Source: Rhodoferax sp. (GTDB lineage Bacteria > Pseudomonadota > Gammaproteobacteria > Burkholderiales > Burkholderiaceae_C). From it: a stretch of DNA of 64,000 nt. Shown here in pieces: positions 33,821 to 43,895 of this stretch. The translations under genes and the position numbers were made by a program. The notes beneath the pieces are model-generated. The model had not been told where the DNA came from. It ran no database searches and saw nothing but the letters and a program-made list of their open reading frames with translations. Location: the NCBI RefSeq assembly GCF_018780565.1, contig NZ_JADMJN010000010.1:124001-188000 (forward strand), in the 5' to 3' direction. How positions within the stretch are numbered: position 1 is the first letter of the stretch; each line of letters opens with the position of its first letter.

Positions 33821-34768
33821 ATGGAACTGTCCGAGATTGACCTGAACCTGCTGGTGGTCTTCAACCAGCTGTTGATCGACCGCAGCGCCTCTCGGGCCGC
33901 CGCCTCCCTGGGCCTGAGCCAGCCCGCCACCAGCAACGCGCTGCGCCGCCTGCGCCAGTTGCTCAATGACGAGCTGTTTTTGCGCACCCCCCGAGGCATG
34001 GAGCCCACGCCCTACGCCCTGCAACTGGCCGAACCTGTGACGCTGGCCATGGGCACGCTGCACAGCGCGCTGAACGTGCGTGCCTCTTTCGACCCCCACA
34101 CCAGCAAGCGCACCTTCACGCTGGCCATGACAGACGTGGGCGAAATCTATTTCCTGCCGCGGCTCATGGGCATCCTGGCCCATGGGGCACCCGGCGTCAC
34201 GGTGCGCACGGTGCGCGTGACGGACACCTTGCTCAAGGACGATATGGCCTCAGGGCAGGTCGATTTGGCGCTGGGCCTGCTGCCACAACTGCAGGCCGGT
34301 TTTTTTCAGCAAGTGCTGTTTCGCCAGGGCTATGTCTGCCTGATGCGCCAGAGCCATATGCTGGCCAGCCAGCCCCTGTTGAGTCGCGAGAGCTTCAGCC
34401 TGGCCGACCATGTGCATGTGCTGTCTTCCGGCACCGGACACGGCCAGGTCAACGAGGCATTGACCCGACAGGGCCTGCACCGGCGCATCCGCCTGACGGT
34501 ACCGCACTATGTGGCGCTGGGCCATGTGCTGGCCAGCACCGACCTGATCGCCACCGTGCCTGAGCGCTTTGCACAGCAGGCCACCCAACCTTTCGGCCTG
34601 AGCACCCGGGCGCTGCCAGCCAGCCTGCCCGAGACCGCCATTCACCAGCTTTGGCACGCCCGTCTGCACCGCGACCCGGGCTGCCAGTGGCTGCGCGGCC
34701 TCATTGCCAGCACTTTTGGTGCCGAGGGGAGCAGTCCCACATCCATGGGGGCTCAGGCAGCCTTCTAA
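33821..34768 (+). CDS. nagR: LysR-family regulator of the NahR/NagR type
   Basis: The 315-residue product starts MELSEIDLNLLVVFNQLLID and continues RTPRGMEPTPYALQLAEPVT, RTFTLAMTDVGEIYFLPRLM and LALGLLPQLQAGFFQ. This is close to NahR, NagR and DntR, which respond to salicylate. The helix-turn-helix spans about 5-65. It is divergent from the nagG-like operon, as in naphthalene/salicylate gene sets. Confidence 0.85.
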   Translation: MELSEIDLNLLVVFNQLLIDRSASRAAASLGLSQPATSNALRRLRQLLNDELFLRTPRGMEPTPYALQLAEPVTLAMGTLHSALNVRASFDPHTSKRTFTLAMTDVGEIYFLPRLMGILAHGAPGVTVRTVRVTDTLLKDDMASGQVDLALGLLPQLQAGFFQQVLFRQGYVCLMRQSHMLASQPLLSRESFSLADHVHVLSSGTGHGQVNEALTRQGLHRRIRLTVPHYVALGHVLASTDLIATVPERFAQQATQPFGLSTRALPASLPETAIHQLWHARLHRDPGCQWLRGLIASTFGAEGSSPTSMGAQAAF

Positions 34769-36019
<1,251 letters not shown>

Positions 36020-36033
36020 ACGCGCCGTCCTGA

Positions 36034-37809
36034 CTAAAAAGTTTCCCAGTCGTCGTCGCCACCTGCGGCAGCGGCCTTGGCTGCTGGCTTGGGTGAGGGT
36101 TTGGCCGCTGGCGGCGCAGCAGACTTGGCCGGTGCGGCCAAGGCCTGTGGCTTGCCTGCGATGGCCGGCTTCTTGGCAGGTGCCAGGCTGGAGCGAGCAG
36201 CCGCTGGTGCAGCAACCCTTGGAGCGGCGCTCTGCGCAGGCGGTGCCGAGCGACGCAAGCCACTGCTGCCCTGTGCCGGCGACAACTTGAACACCGCCAC
36301 CGTACCCACCAGATCCTGCGCCTGCGATTTCAGGCTGCTGGCCGCTGCCGCCATCTCCTCCACCAGCGCCGCATTTTGCTGTGTCGCCTGGTCCATCTGG
36401 GTGACCGCCTCACCGACCTGGGCCACGCCCAAGGCCTGCTCATTGCTGGCCGCACTGATCTCGCCCATGATGTCGGTCACGCGGCGAATGCTGGTCACCA
36501 CCTCGGTCATGGTGCTGCCGGCCTGGTCCACCAGCGTGGTGCCGTGCTCGACCCGCTCCACACTGGCATTGATCAGGGACTTGATCTCCTTGGCGGCATC
36601 GGCCGAGCGTCCCGCCAGGCTTCGCACTTCCGAGGCCACCACGGCAAAGCCCCGGCCTTGCTCACCGGCGCGGGCTGCTTCCACCGCGGCATTCAAGGCC
36701 AGGATATTGGTCTGGAACGCAATACCGTCAATCACGCTGATGATGTCAGAGATCTTGCGGGAAGACTCATTGATGCCTTTCATGGTTTCCACCACCTGGC
36801 CGACCACTTCACCCCCCTGGATCGCCACGGTGGACGCGCTCATGGCCAACTGGTTGGCCTGACGCGCACTGTCGGCATTTTGTTTGACGGTGGAGCTGAG
36901 CTCCTCCATCGAGGCAGCGGTTTCTTCCAGTGCGCTGGCTTGTTGCTCGGTCCGGGCGGACAGGTCGTTGTTACCCTGCGCAATTTCCGCACTGGCCGTG
37001 GCAACGCTCTCCGAGCCCTCCCGCACATTGGACACCACCCTGGTCAGACTGTCCTTCATCTCAACCAGTGAGTTCAGCAGTTCTGCGATCTCATCCTTGC
37101 CCGTCGCGTTCACTTGCGTAGTGAGGTCGCCTTGCGCAATGGCATGCGACAGTTCGTTCGCCTGCGCCAAGGCCCGGCTGATCCCGCGGATCAGGTAAAA
37201 CCCGGCAATTCCGGCCAACAACACACCCAGCACGATGGATACAAACGACGCCAGCCGGATGGTGTCATAGCGACTCAGTGCGCCGCCATACTCGGCCTTG
37301 GCCTCGTCGAGCTGGATCTTGATCAAGGCTGTCATTTTCTCGAACGTCGGACCGTACAGCGCGGGAAGCACCACATTGGCAATGCGTTGTGCCTCTTTCA
37401 AGTCATTGGCGCGCAGGGCAACCAGGGCCGGACGCAGACCTTCAGCAACAAAACGACCCCGCGCCACGGCAAACTGCTTGGCAGTTTGTTCTTCGTCCGC
37501 GGTCAGTTGGGTCGCCATGTAGGCCTCCCAGATCTTGGTGATGCCGGCAATATTGGCTTCCACACCCGCACCGTTCTTGGCGACCACCTCAGGCGTACCG
37601 TCCAGGGTCGCAGCGGCTACCAGAAAGCCATTGGTCAGCATGCGGCGCTGGATCTCGGCCAATTGCCCCAACGCCACGGTGCGGTCTTCGTAAACCGTCT
37701 GCAGTGCCGCATTGCTGGCAGAGATTCCGCGCAAGCCCAATCCGCCGACAGCAATGAGCAAGACGGACATCAACCCCACCAAAAGCATCAATCGCGTAGA
37801 AATTTTCAT
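36034..37809 (-). CDS. Methyl-accepting chemotaxis protein with C-terminal CheR/CheB tether
   Basis: The 591-residue chemoreceptor has membrane span 1 at about 7-27, a periplasmic four-helix-bundle sensor at about 30-188 and span 2 at about 188-210. A HAMP domain is at about 210-262. The signalling domain has the hairpin tip [20 protein letters not shown] and [20 protein letters not shown]. After about residue 515 a Pro/Ala linker leads to a C-terminal DDDWETF, very like the NWETF pentapeptide that binds CheR and CheB. The ligand is unknown. The FIST gene lies 45 bases upstream on the same strand. Confidence 0.93.
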   Translation of the reverse strand: MKISTRLMLLVGLMSVLLIAVGGLGLRGISASNAALQTVYEDRTVALGQLAEIQRRMLTNGFLVAAATLDGTPEVVAKNGAGVEANIAGITKIWEAYMATQLTADEEQTAKQFAVARGRFVAEGLRPALVALRANDLKEAQRIANVVLPALYGPTFEKMTALIKIQLDEAKAEYGGALSRYDTIRLASFVSIVLGVLLAGIAGFYLIRGISRALAQANELSHAIAQGDLTTQVNATGKDEIAELLNSLVEMKDSLTRVVSNVREGSESVATASAEIAQGNNDLSARTEQQASALEETAASMEELSSTVKQNADSARQANQLAMSASTVAIQGGEVVGQVVETMKGINESSRKISDIISVIDGIAFQTNILALNAAVEAARAGEQGRGFAVVASEVRSLAGRSADAAKEIKSLINASVERVEHGTTLVDQAGSTMTEVVTSIRRVTDIMGEISAASNEQALGVAQVGEAVTQMDQATQQNAALVEEMAAAASSLKSQAQDLVGTVAVFKLSPAQGSSGLRRSAPPAQSAAPRVAAPAAARSSLAPAKKPAIAGKPQALAAPAKSAAPPAAKPSPKPAAKAAAAGGDDDWETF

Positions 37810-37854
37810 GGCAGTCTCTCCCCAGACGAATTAAAAATGAAAATCGAACTCATA

Positions 37855-39135
37855 CTAATCCTGTGTTGTAAATACCGTCAATACGCCGGTATATCCATAC
37901 AGGTGATTGCGGGCGATCTCGCCGCCGGCAAAAAAGCCAACCAGGGGGACATCGCCCAGCGCCCGGCGCACAATTTGCAACTCCGCACTGGGCCCACCAA
38001 AATGCGCCCCACCCCGGCCCGAGCAACTGACATAAATAGCGCCCGCAATACCGCGCGCCGGATGCGGCGCAGACTCAGCCTCCGAGGCGGCCAGTGCCAT
38101 GGCAGCCTCGACCGGCAGTTCTTCGGGTTCCAGTTCTTCCCGAATCTCGGCACACACCCGCATCAAGTCTGCCTTGGCAGCCTGGGCGTTGCGCTGGCAA
38201 AACGCCAGTTGCATGCCCACTGTCAGCTGTTCGGATACCGCAACGCCACGACGTGCCGGGTCCAGACCGATGATGTGGCGCACGGTCACGTCAGCGCCAA
38301 AATTGCCCGTGCGCCCCACCGCAACACCATCACTGGCCAGCCCCCCACTGTCAGCCGGTTGCATCAGGCCCACCAGGGTAGCGCGCACCACCATCAGTGC
38401 CTGTTCGGGTTGATCCAGAGACACGCCCAGATCGCGCAACATCACATCCAGCGCCGGCTGGCCATCCAATGAAGTCACCACATTGTTTTCGGCTGCGGTC
38501 ACCGTATAGGCCCTGGAAACCGGCAGGCACCCCTGCGTGACTCGGGACACAAGGTTCACACCTTCGCCAAACGCGACCCCGCTCAGACCACCGGTAAATA
38601 CACCACCCGCAGCGCCTTGCCCGCTGATGTTGCCATTGCCGCCGATGGCAAACTGAACCGATCGGGACCGGCTGGCGGACAGTCCCCCAAACAGATAGCC
38701 CGAGGAGGTGCGAGCAGCCATCTCCACGATGAGTTCAGGCAGGTCCTGCGTCGCAGCGTCCGCATGAATCAAGGCCGTATGCGCCTCAAACCCCAGCCCC
38801 AGCGGCGCCACGCCGGAGAACACCCGATATTGGTCACTGGGCAGTTCGCACAACATCACGGCCAGCGCCGGCTCATCAAAATACTCAACGTTGTTAGACG
38901 CGATGCCCACCCCCACGGTACCGGACCAATCGGTGATTTCCGGCAACTCGGCGCTGAGGTGATCCAGAATGTCCTGGGCCTGTGCGGCGTAATGGTCAGT
39001 GATGTACAGCAGCGCCAGTGTGGGGTTGCTGGCGTAGCCGTGCAGCGCCATCTGGGCGCGCAGTTGCGCCAAAACCAGACCAGCCGCCATGCGCCACTGC
39101 GGGTGCGTAGCGTGCCCGTAGGGAAACAGCTTCAT
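37855..39135 (-). CDS. FIST-domain sensor protein
   Basis: The 426-residue soluble protein has a FIST_N domain (about 30-235; ALLYITDHYA, then TSSGYLFGGLSASRSRSV) and a FIST_C domain (about 245-405; YVSCSGRGGAHFGGPSAEL, then PLVGFFAGGEIARN). FIST domains are thought to bind small ligands such as amino acids and are often tied to signalling proteins. It has no output domain of its own. Its position just ahead of the chemoreceptor, in the same direction, suggests that the two act together. Confidence 0.85.
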   Translation of the reverse strand: MKLFPYGHATHPQWRMAAGLVLAQLRAQMALHGYASNPTLALLYITDHYAAQAQDILDHLSAELPEITDWSGTVGVGIASNNVEYFDEPALAVMLCELPSDQYRVFSGVAPLGLGFEAHTALIHADAATQDLPELIVEMAARTSSGYLFGGLSASRSRSVQFAIGGNGNISGQGAAGGVFTGGLSGVAFGEGVNLVSRVTQGCLPVSRAYTVTAAENNVVTSLDGQPALDVMLRDLGVSLDQPEQALMVVRATLVGLMQPADSGGLASDGVAVGRTGNFGADVTVRHIIGLDPARRGVAVSEQLTVGMQLAFCQRNAQAAKADLMRVCAEIREELEPEELPVEAAMALAASEAESAPHPARGIAGAIYVSCSGRGGAHFGGPSAELQIVRRALGDVPLVGFFAGGEIARNHLYGYTGVLTVFTTQD

Positions 39136-39158
39136 CGGCGGGGCTCGCAGGTCGGCCT

Positions 39159-39845
39159 TCAGCCGTTGCGGCTACCAGTTTTGCGCGCTGCTTTTTTGGC
39201 TGGGGCGCGTGCCTTGACCGCACCACCGGCGGCCCGCTTGGTCGCCTTGACCGCTTCCTTGGCAAAGCCTGTGGCCATGTTCTTGGTGACGTCCATCGCC
39301 GTATTCTTGCCCGCGTCTTTCATGGCGCTGGCGGCGATTTGCTGGAACTGCTGTGTCAGGGAACCCCACAACTGCATGGGATCAATCATCCCGGACACGC
39401 CCGCCGGCTTGGCCGCATTGCGCACGGATTTGGCAATATCGCCCGCGCCGCTGGCCACACCCGAAATAGTCTTGGCAGTCGAAGCCGCTTTTTCAGTGAC
39501 GCGCTGCACGCCGGTTGCCACCGAATCCGCGGCCTTGAGCTTCAGTGCGTTGGCCACATCGCCCATGTTGAAATTCATGCCCTTGAGCGTGGCCAGCGTC
39601 ATCTTCTGCACTTCCAGCGCCTGTACCGTGGCGCCCAGGGCTTTGGCATTGGCATCAAGCCAGAAATGCACCGCTTTCAACTCCTCAATGCGCTTTTCCA
39701 GTTCTTCCACATTGAACGTGGGGGCCACCCAGTTGGACAGATTGGGCATCTGCGGAATGTTCTGCGACGCCCCCTTGGCCAGATTCTGGAGAAAGTCAAA
39801 ACCGGGAACGAATTTACCGAAACCAGAGTCTTTTGAATCACTCAT
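39159..39845 (-). CDS. PhaM-like polyhydroxyalkanoate granule regulatory protein
   Basis: In the 228-residue product, residues 45-90 (FNVEELEKRIEELKAVHFWL, then NAKALGATVQALEVQKMTLA) match the conserved PhaM helix pair. The C-terminal tail is rich in Lys, Ala and Arg (KATKRAAGGAVKARAPAKKA), as in PhaM, which links PHB granules to nucleoid DNA and activates the PHA synthase. No pha synthesis genes are close by. It lies 23 bases upstream of the FIST gene and may share its transcript. Confidence 0.75.
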   Translation of the reverse strand: MSDSKDSGFGKFVPGFDFLQNLAKGASQNIPQMPNLSNWVAPTFNVEELEKRIEELKAVHFWLDANAKALGATVQALEVQKMTLATLKGMNFNMGDVANALKLKAADSVATGVQRVTEKAASTAKTISGVASGAGDIAKSVRNAAKPAGVSGMIDPMQLWGSLTQQFQQIAASAMKDAGKNTAMDVTKNMATGFAKEAVKATKRAAGGAVKARAPAKKAARKTGSRNG

Positions 39846-39935
39846 ATTGTCTCCAAAGGGGTTGCCGACATTGAACTGCCGACAGCTTACCGCAATGTGA
39901 AGCGAATGGCGATGCCCTTTTGAGCCCCGGCCCGA

Positions 39936-40412
39936 CTAATGCTTGTGCGCTTCCATGGCGGCTTTGCCCTCGGCCTTGGCGTTGGGCGCCGTCACTGACA
40001 CGGGCACCTTGAGATCCACCTTGCTCTCTGCTCCTTTGCCATCCTTGAACACGAGGGTCAGGGGCACGGTGCTGTCCTTGGGCAAAGCCGCCTTCAAGTC
40101 CATCAGCATCAGGTGGTAGCCACCGGGTTTGAGCTCCACGGTCTTGCCCGCTGGCAAGTCCAGCGCAGGCATCGCGCGCATCTTCATGATGTCGCCCTCC
40201 ATTTTCATTTCATGAACCTCGGCCACGCCGGCCACCGGGGACGTCACACCCACCAGCCTGGCGCCATCCCTGGCGGTGATTTTCATGAAGGCGCCGGTAG
40301 CCATCTGGCCCTGCACCGATGCGCGAACCCAGGCATCCCTGACTTCCACGGTTTGGGCATGGGCAGTGCCGCAAGCCAACGTAGCCATCAAGGCCAATGT
40401 CTTCAATTTCAT
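39936..40412 (-). CDS. Periplasmic copper chaperone PCuAC
   Basis: The 158-residue product has a signal peptide (MKLKTLALMATLACGTAHA). The copper ligands lie in HEMKMEGDIMKM and GGYHLMLMDLK, the H(M)x10Mx21HxM arrangement of PCuAC, which delivers Cu(I) to cytochrome oxidase. The tail ends AMEAHKH, adding His ligands. It is the last gene of a copper operon. Confidence 0.92.
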   Translation of the reverse strand: MKLKTLALMATLACGTAHAQTVEVRDAWVRASVQGQMATGAFMKITARDGARLVGVTSPVAGVAEVHEMKMEGDIMKMRAMPALDLPAGKTVELKPGGYHLMLMDLKAALPKDSTVPLTLVFKDGKGAESKVDLKVPVSVTAPNAKAEGKAAMEAHKH

Positions 40413-40450
40413 ATGTTTCTCCTAAAAAATTAACAAACTGACAAAACCAT

Positions 40451-41011
40451 TCAGTGCTGATGCCCCACGGTCGCGGATTCAATGATCTCCAGCAGGGCAG
40501 CGGGTGATTTCAGGCCCGCAGCAGAAGTTCCGCTCACCGGCACCTCCGTCCAGCTCAGGCGCCCCTTCTCGCATGTTTGCAACACCTTGAACCACATCGG
40601 GCCAGCTTGGGCCGGCAGGGTGCCACGCAACACGAATTCATCAAACCAGGCATCGGGCAACCAGTTGTCTGGGCTGTTGGCGCTCCAGGTGATCTCTGCC
40701 ACATCTTCGCTGATGCGTTTGCCGTGGCTGTCGTAGGGCTTGTCCAGCCTGGCGATGCTCGTGCTCAGGGTCCACCCGGCCTTGGGCATCGGCTTGGCAC
40801 CCTGAAATCCAGCGGGAATGATCACTTTGACAGCCGTGGTGGGCGAGCCCTCGCAACCGTGGCTGATGCGCAATGCAGCCTTGTAGCCGCGCCCGGCCAA
40901 GGCCGCGGGCTCATCCAGAACCACGTGGGAAAAAGCAGCGGGGCCTCCCATCAAAATGGCGCTGGCAGCTATTATTTTCGTAGCAATTGAAGTTTTCATC
41001 ATGTCTTTCAT
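40451..41011 (-). CDS. YcnI-type (DUF1775) periplasmic copper-binding protein
   Basis: The 186-residue product has a signal peptide that should be cut before His (AAFS/HVVLDEP), leaving an N-terminal His that in YcnI helps bind Cu(II). HGCEGSPTTAVKVIIPAG and GPMWFKVLQTCEKG are family signatures. The tail is VGHQH. ATG codons at 41011, 41002 and 40999 all fit; no strong ribosome site decides. Part of the leader is encoded by a short repeat element seen also in other genes of this window. It is 38 bases upstream of the PCuAC gene. Confidence 0.88.
   Translation of the reverse strand: MKDMMKTSIATKIIAASAILMGGPAAFSHVVLDEPAALAGRGYKAALRISHGCEGSPTTAVKVIIPAGFQGAKPMPKAGWTLSTSIARLDKPYDSHGKRISEDVAEITWSANSPDNWLPDAWFDEFVLRGTLPAQAGPMWFKVLQTCEKGRLSWTEVPVSGTSAAGLKSPAALLEIIESATVGHQH
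40968..40984. repeat. 17-base palindromic AT-rich motif in the ycnI-like leader
   Basis: GCTATTATTTTCGTAGC has inverted ends GCTA/TAGC. It matches 14 of 17 bases of the motif in the MFS gene (59601-59617, minus strand) and the arm of the recG repeat. It is within codons of the signal peptide. Confidence 0.45.
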
Positions 41012-41056
41012 GGGTAGGAATTTAAACGGGGGGAGGACAGGCGTGCGCGATCAGCC

Positions 41057-43435
41057 TTACAAATCAAACTTCAACTCAGCCACGTAGCTGCGCTGCGGAT
41101 AGGGATGGAAGTTCCAGTAGGCGTCGTTGTTCACGTTGTCGATCCCCAAGGAGGCGGTCCACTGTTTGCTCACCACGTAGCGCAGCCGCACATCGGCAGT
41201 GCAATACGCGCTCACACCCTGGTAAGTGCTGCCATTCACGTCCGCGTTGTTCAGGGTGCGGAACTGCGGCCCGCTGTAGCGTACGCCCAGCGACGCACTC
41301 CAATGGTCATCGAAGCGGTAGCTGGCCAGCGCAGTGGCGCGCCAGGTCGGAATATTGGGCTGCTGTTTGCCCAGGGTGTCACCTGCCACCGCTACAAACC
41401 CGGTGTTTTCCTTGATGAGGGAATCGGCGTAGGTGACGCTACCCGACAGGTCCAAACCTTTTTTGAAGACGTCATTGCCGCTGTACGCCACTTCCAGGCC
41501 ATTCGTCCGGATGCGCCCGATGTTTTGCACACGACTGATGTTCTTGTTGGCCAGCGGGTCAAACGTGGTTTGCGAATACAGCGAATCCCGCGTGTCTTCG
41601 GCAAAGAAGGTGAAGCGCCATACGCCGTGCCCGAGGTCTTTCTCGACGCTGAGTTCGGTGGTCCACGATTTCTCCGGCTTCAGGTTGGGATCGTTGAGGT
41701 ACTGCGAGTTCGTGGTGGAAGTGGCGCCATACAGCTCAGCCACCGTAGGCATGCGCACGGCCCGCCCCAGCGAGCCCTTCAGCACCGTGTCGCTCGCCCA
41801 TTGGTAAGACAAGGCCGCCTTGGGCGACAGGAAGTTTTCGCTGCGTCTGGCGTAGGCTGCATTGGCGGGATTGCCAATGCCAAAGGTGGTGAAGCCGTTG
41901 GAGGCGGTCCAGTTTTCCAGCCGGGCACCCCATACAGTTTTCCAGCGGGGAGCGAACGCCCAGGCGTCTTGCGCATACAGGCTGCGCAAAGCCGTTCGAC
42001 CCCCCACCTCGCTGGCCAGTGTGCCGGGGGCGTCATTGAGCCAATTGCCCGTGATGCTGGACGTGAGGTACTTCAAAACATAGCTGTCCTGCTGGACACC
42101 CAGATCAACAACGTGCTCACCCCTGGCCCCCTGGGGACGCCAGATGCCCTTGAGCGCCAGCGTGCTCCAGCCGGTGCCGCTGCCATCGGCGATCGTGCCG
42201 GCACCCCCTGTCGCGGCAGTCGGCAAGGGGTTGGCGGCGGCGTTCTGGCGCTTGGTATCTTTGCCGTAGTCGTACAGGCTGGCGGCAACTTCCCAGTCCC
42301 ACACGCCCTGGGTGTGGCTCTTGACCGACAGGCCGTGCATGGTGTGCATGAGGCTTTCGTTGGTCAGCGGAAAATCAGCCCCTGTCAAAGCCTGGGCGGC
42401 GGTGAAGGCAAGGCCGTTGATGTTGATGCTGCCGCTGTACACCGGCTGTCCGGCGGCATTGCGCAGGTACGAAACCGGGCGCCCCTCTGACGTGTTTTGC
42501 CAGATACCCAGGGTGTAGCTGGCCCGCACACTGGGCGTGATGTGGTAAGCCAGCTTGAGCTTGGCATGGTCCTGCAGGGTGTGGTACTCGGTGCCGGTGC
42601 CCATGATGTAGATCGGCGCGTTGGCATTGTTGCGCTCAGCCACCGCGCCCTTGACGGCCGTCCCAGCCGAGCCCGCCACACCGGCACTCAGCAGTCGCGT
42701 CGGAAAAGTCAGCGGCTGTCCATGGCTGTCGGTATGGTTCAGGTTCACAAACCAGGCCCAGTCGCCATGCATGTTGCCCAAGGAGACGCTAGCCTGCGTG
42801 GCGCTGTAGGTAGTGTTGGTGTGGTACAGGTCGAAGGGCTGTGACACATAGCCCATCTTGGCATGAGCCTCGAATTTCGTCGGCATGCGGGTGACATAGT
42901 CCACCACCGCCCCCACCGAATTGCCTGCGTAGGCCGCAGAGAAGGGGCCGTACATCACATCCACCCGCTCAATTTCCTCTGGCGTCACCAACCCCCAGCG
43001 CGGCGGAAAACTCAAACCCCCGACGCCATTGCCCAGGAAGTTGGACAGCAAAATACCGTCCGCATACACCGCAGAACGCGCGCTGTTGCCGGTACCCGAG
43101 GCGCGACTGGAAAGGATCGCGTGGTTGTAGTCACCGATGTAGCGCTTGCGCACCAACAGGCTGGGAAAGTACTTGAGCGCGTCTTCGCTGTCGGTGGCGT
43201 TGATGGTCTGCTCGATCTGTTCACGCGTGATGCCTTCAATGGTGGTGGGTATCTGGGTCGGCAGCGAGGTCGGTTGGCCGCTGTTGATAGTGACAACGCC
43301 CAAAGACTTCGCTGGCGCATTGGCGAAAGCGTGGTCAACAGGGTTCGATTGCGCTTGCGCAGCAGCAGAAAATGCCGCGAGAAACGAGACAGGAAAGGCC
43401 ACGGCAAGCGCCAGGGCAAGACGAATTTTCCGCAC
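41057..43435 (-). CDS. TonB-dependent outer-membrane receptor, probably for copper
   Basis: The 792-residue product has a signal peptide (VRKIRLALALAVAFPVSFLA onward, cut near QAQ). The plug domain (about 55-170) includes ALKYFPSLLVRKR and EEIERVDVMYGPFSAAYAGN. The rest is a 22-strand barrel ending in the terminal aromatic strand AELKFDL. I chose GTG at 43435 because GGAG lies 8 bases before it and the leader then starts correctly. Copper as cargo is inferred from the PCuAC, YcnI and DUF2946-like genes in the same operon; another metal is possible. Confidence 0.88.
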   Translation of the reverse strand: MRKIRLALALAVAFPVSFLAAFSAAAQAQSNPVDHAFANAPAKSLGVVTINSGQPTSLPTQIPTTIEGITREQIEQTINATDSEDALKYFPSLLVRKRYIGDYNHAILSSRASGTGNSARSAVYADGILLSNFLGNGVGGLSFPPRWGLVTPEEIERVDVMYGPFSAAYAGNSVGAVVDYVTRMPTKFEAHAKMGYVSQPFDLYHTNTTYSATQASVSLGNMHGDWAWFVNLNHTDSHGQPLTFPTRLLSAGVAGSAGTAVKGAVAERNNANAPIYIMGTGTEYHTLQDHAKLKLAYHITPSVRASYTLGIWQNTSEGRPVSYLRNAAGQPVYSGSININGLAFTAAQALTGADFPLTNESLMHTMHGLSVKSHTQGVWDWEVAASLYDYGKDTKRQNAAANPLPTAATGGAGTIADGSGTGWSTLALKGIWRPQGARGEHVVDLGVQQDSYVLKYLTSSITGNWLNDAPGTLASEVGGRTALRSLYAQDAWAFAPRWKTVWGARLENWTASNGFTTFGIGNPANAAYARRSENFLSPKAALSYQWASDTVLKGSLGRAVRMPTVAELYGATSTTNSQYLNDPNLKPEKSWTTELSVEKDLGHGVWRFTFFAEDTRDSLYSQTTFDPLANKNISRVQNIGRIRTNGLEVAYSGNDVFKKGLDLSGSVTYADSLIKENTGFVAVAGDTLGKQQPNIPTWRATALASYRFDDHWSASLGVRYSGPQFRTLNNADVNGSTYQGVSAYCTADVRLRYVVSKQWTASLGIDNVNNDAYWNFHPYPQRSYVAELKFDL

Positions 43436-43512
43436 GAAAGATCTCCAGAAAACCAAAGAAGCGAGCCGCCAGCCCTTTTGCAAGGGGTTTAAGGCGCTAT
43501 GAATTCAATAGC

Positions 43513-43869
43513 TCAGGAGAAAGCAGGAGGGCCGCGCGCCGGCAAGGGCGGGGCAATGAGGGAAGCAAGATGGGCCGCCGGAATGCTTTGCAGCACATAG
43601 GCCAGGGGCTGCACCGGTTCTACGCTCAAGCGCACCGCTGGGGGTGGGGCACTCACAGAAACACAGAGCGGACAATCCATGGAGCGACTGGAGACTTCCT
43701 TGGTGCCGTCGTCGGTTTTAACCAGCAACTTCATCACGCCCGAACCCGAGCAGATCAGCTCCATGGCCTGCGGCTTGACGATGGGCGAGGCGATGGCCAC
43801 CCCAATGGACAACGCAAACCACACCAGCACGAAGCGGGCGATCAGGTGGGCGTTGCGCAAAGTTTGCAT
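43513..43869 (-). CDS. DUF2946-like small exported protein of the copper operon
   Basis: The 118-residue product has an N-terminal hydrophobic segment (about 10-27) and a periplasmic part with MELICSGSG and MDCPLCVSV. The Cys pair CPLC and the position ahead of a TonB copper receptor fit DUF2946. Pro-rich tail. Role unknown; a metal-binding function is inferred. It starts the minus-strand copper operon and is 77 bases from the receptor start. Confidence 0.65.
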   Translation of the reverse strand: MQTLRNAHLIARFVLVWFALSIGVAIASPIVKPQAMELICSGSGVMKLLVKTDDGTKEVSSRSMDCPLCVSVSAPPPAVRLSVEPVQPLAYVLQSIPAAHLASLIAPPLPARGPPAFS

Positions 43870-43895
43870 GGGCTGGATTATGCGTGATGACTGGT

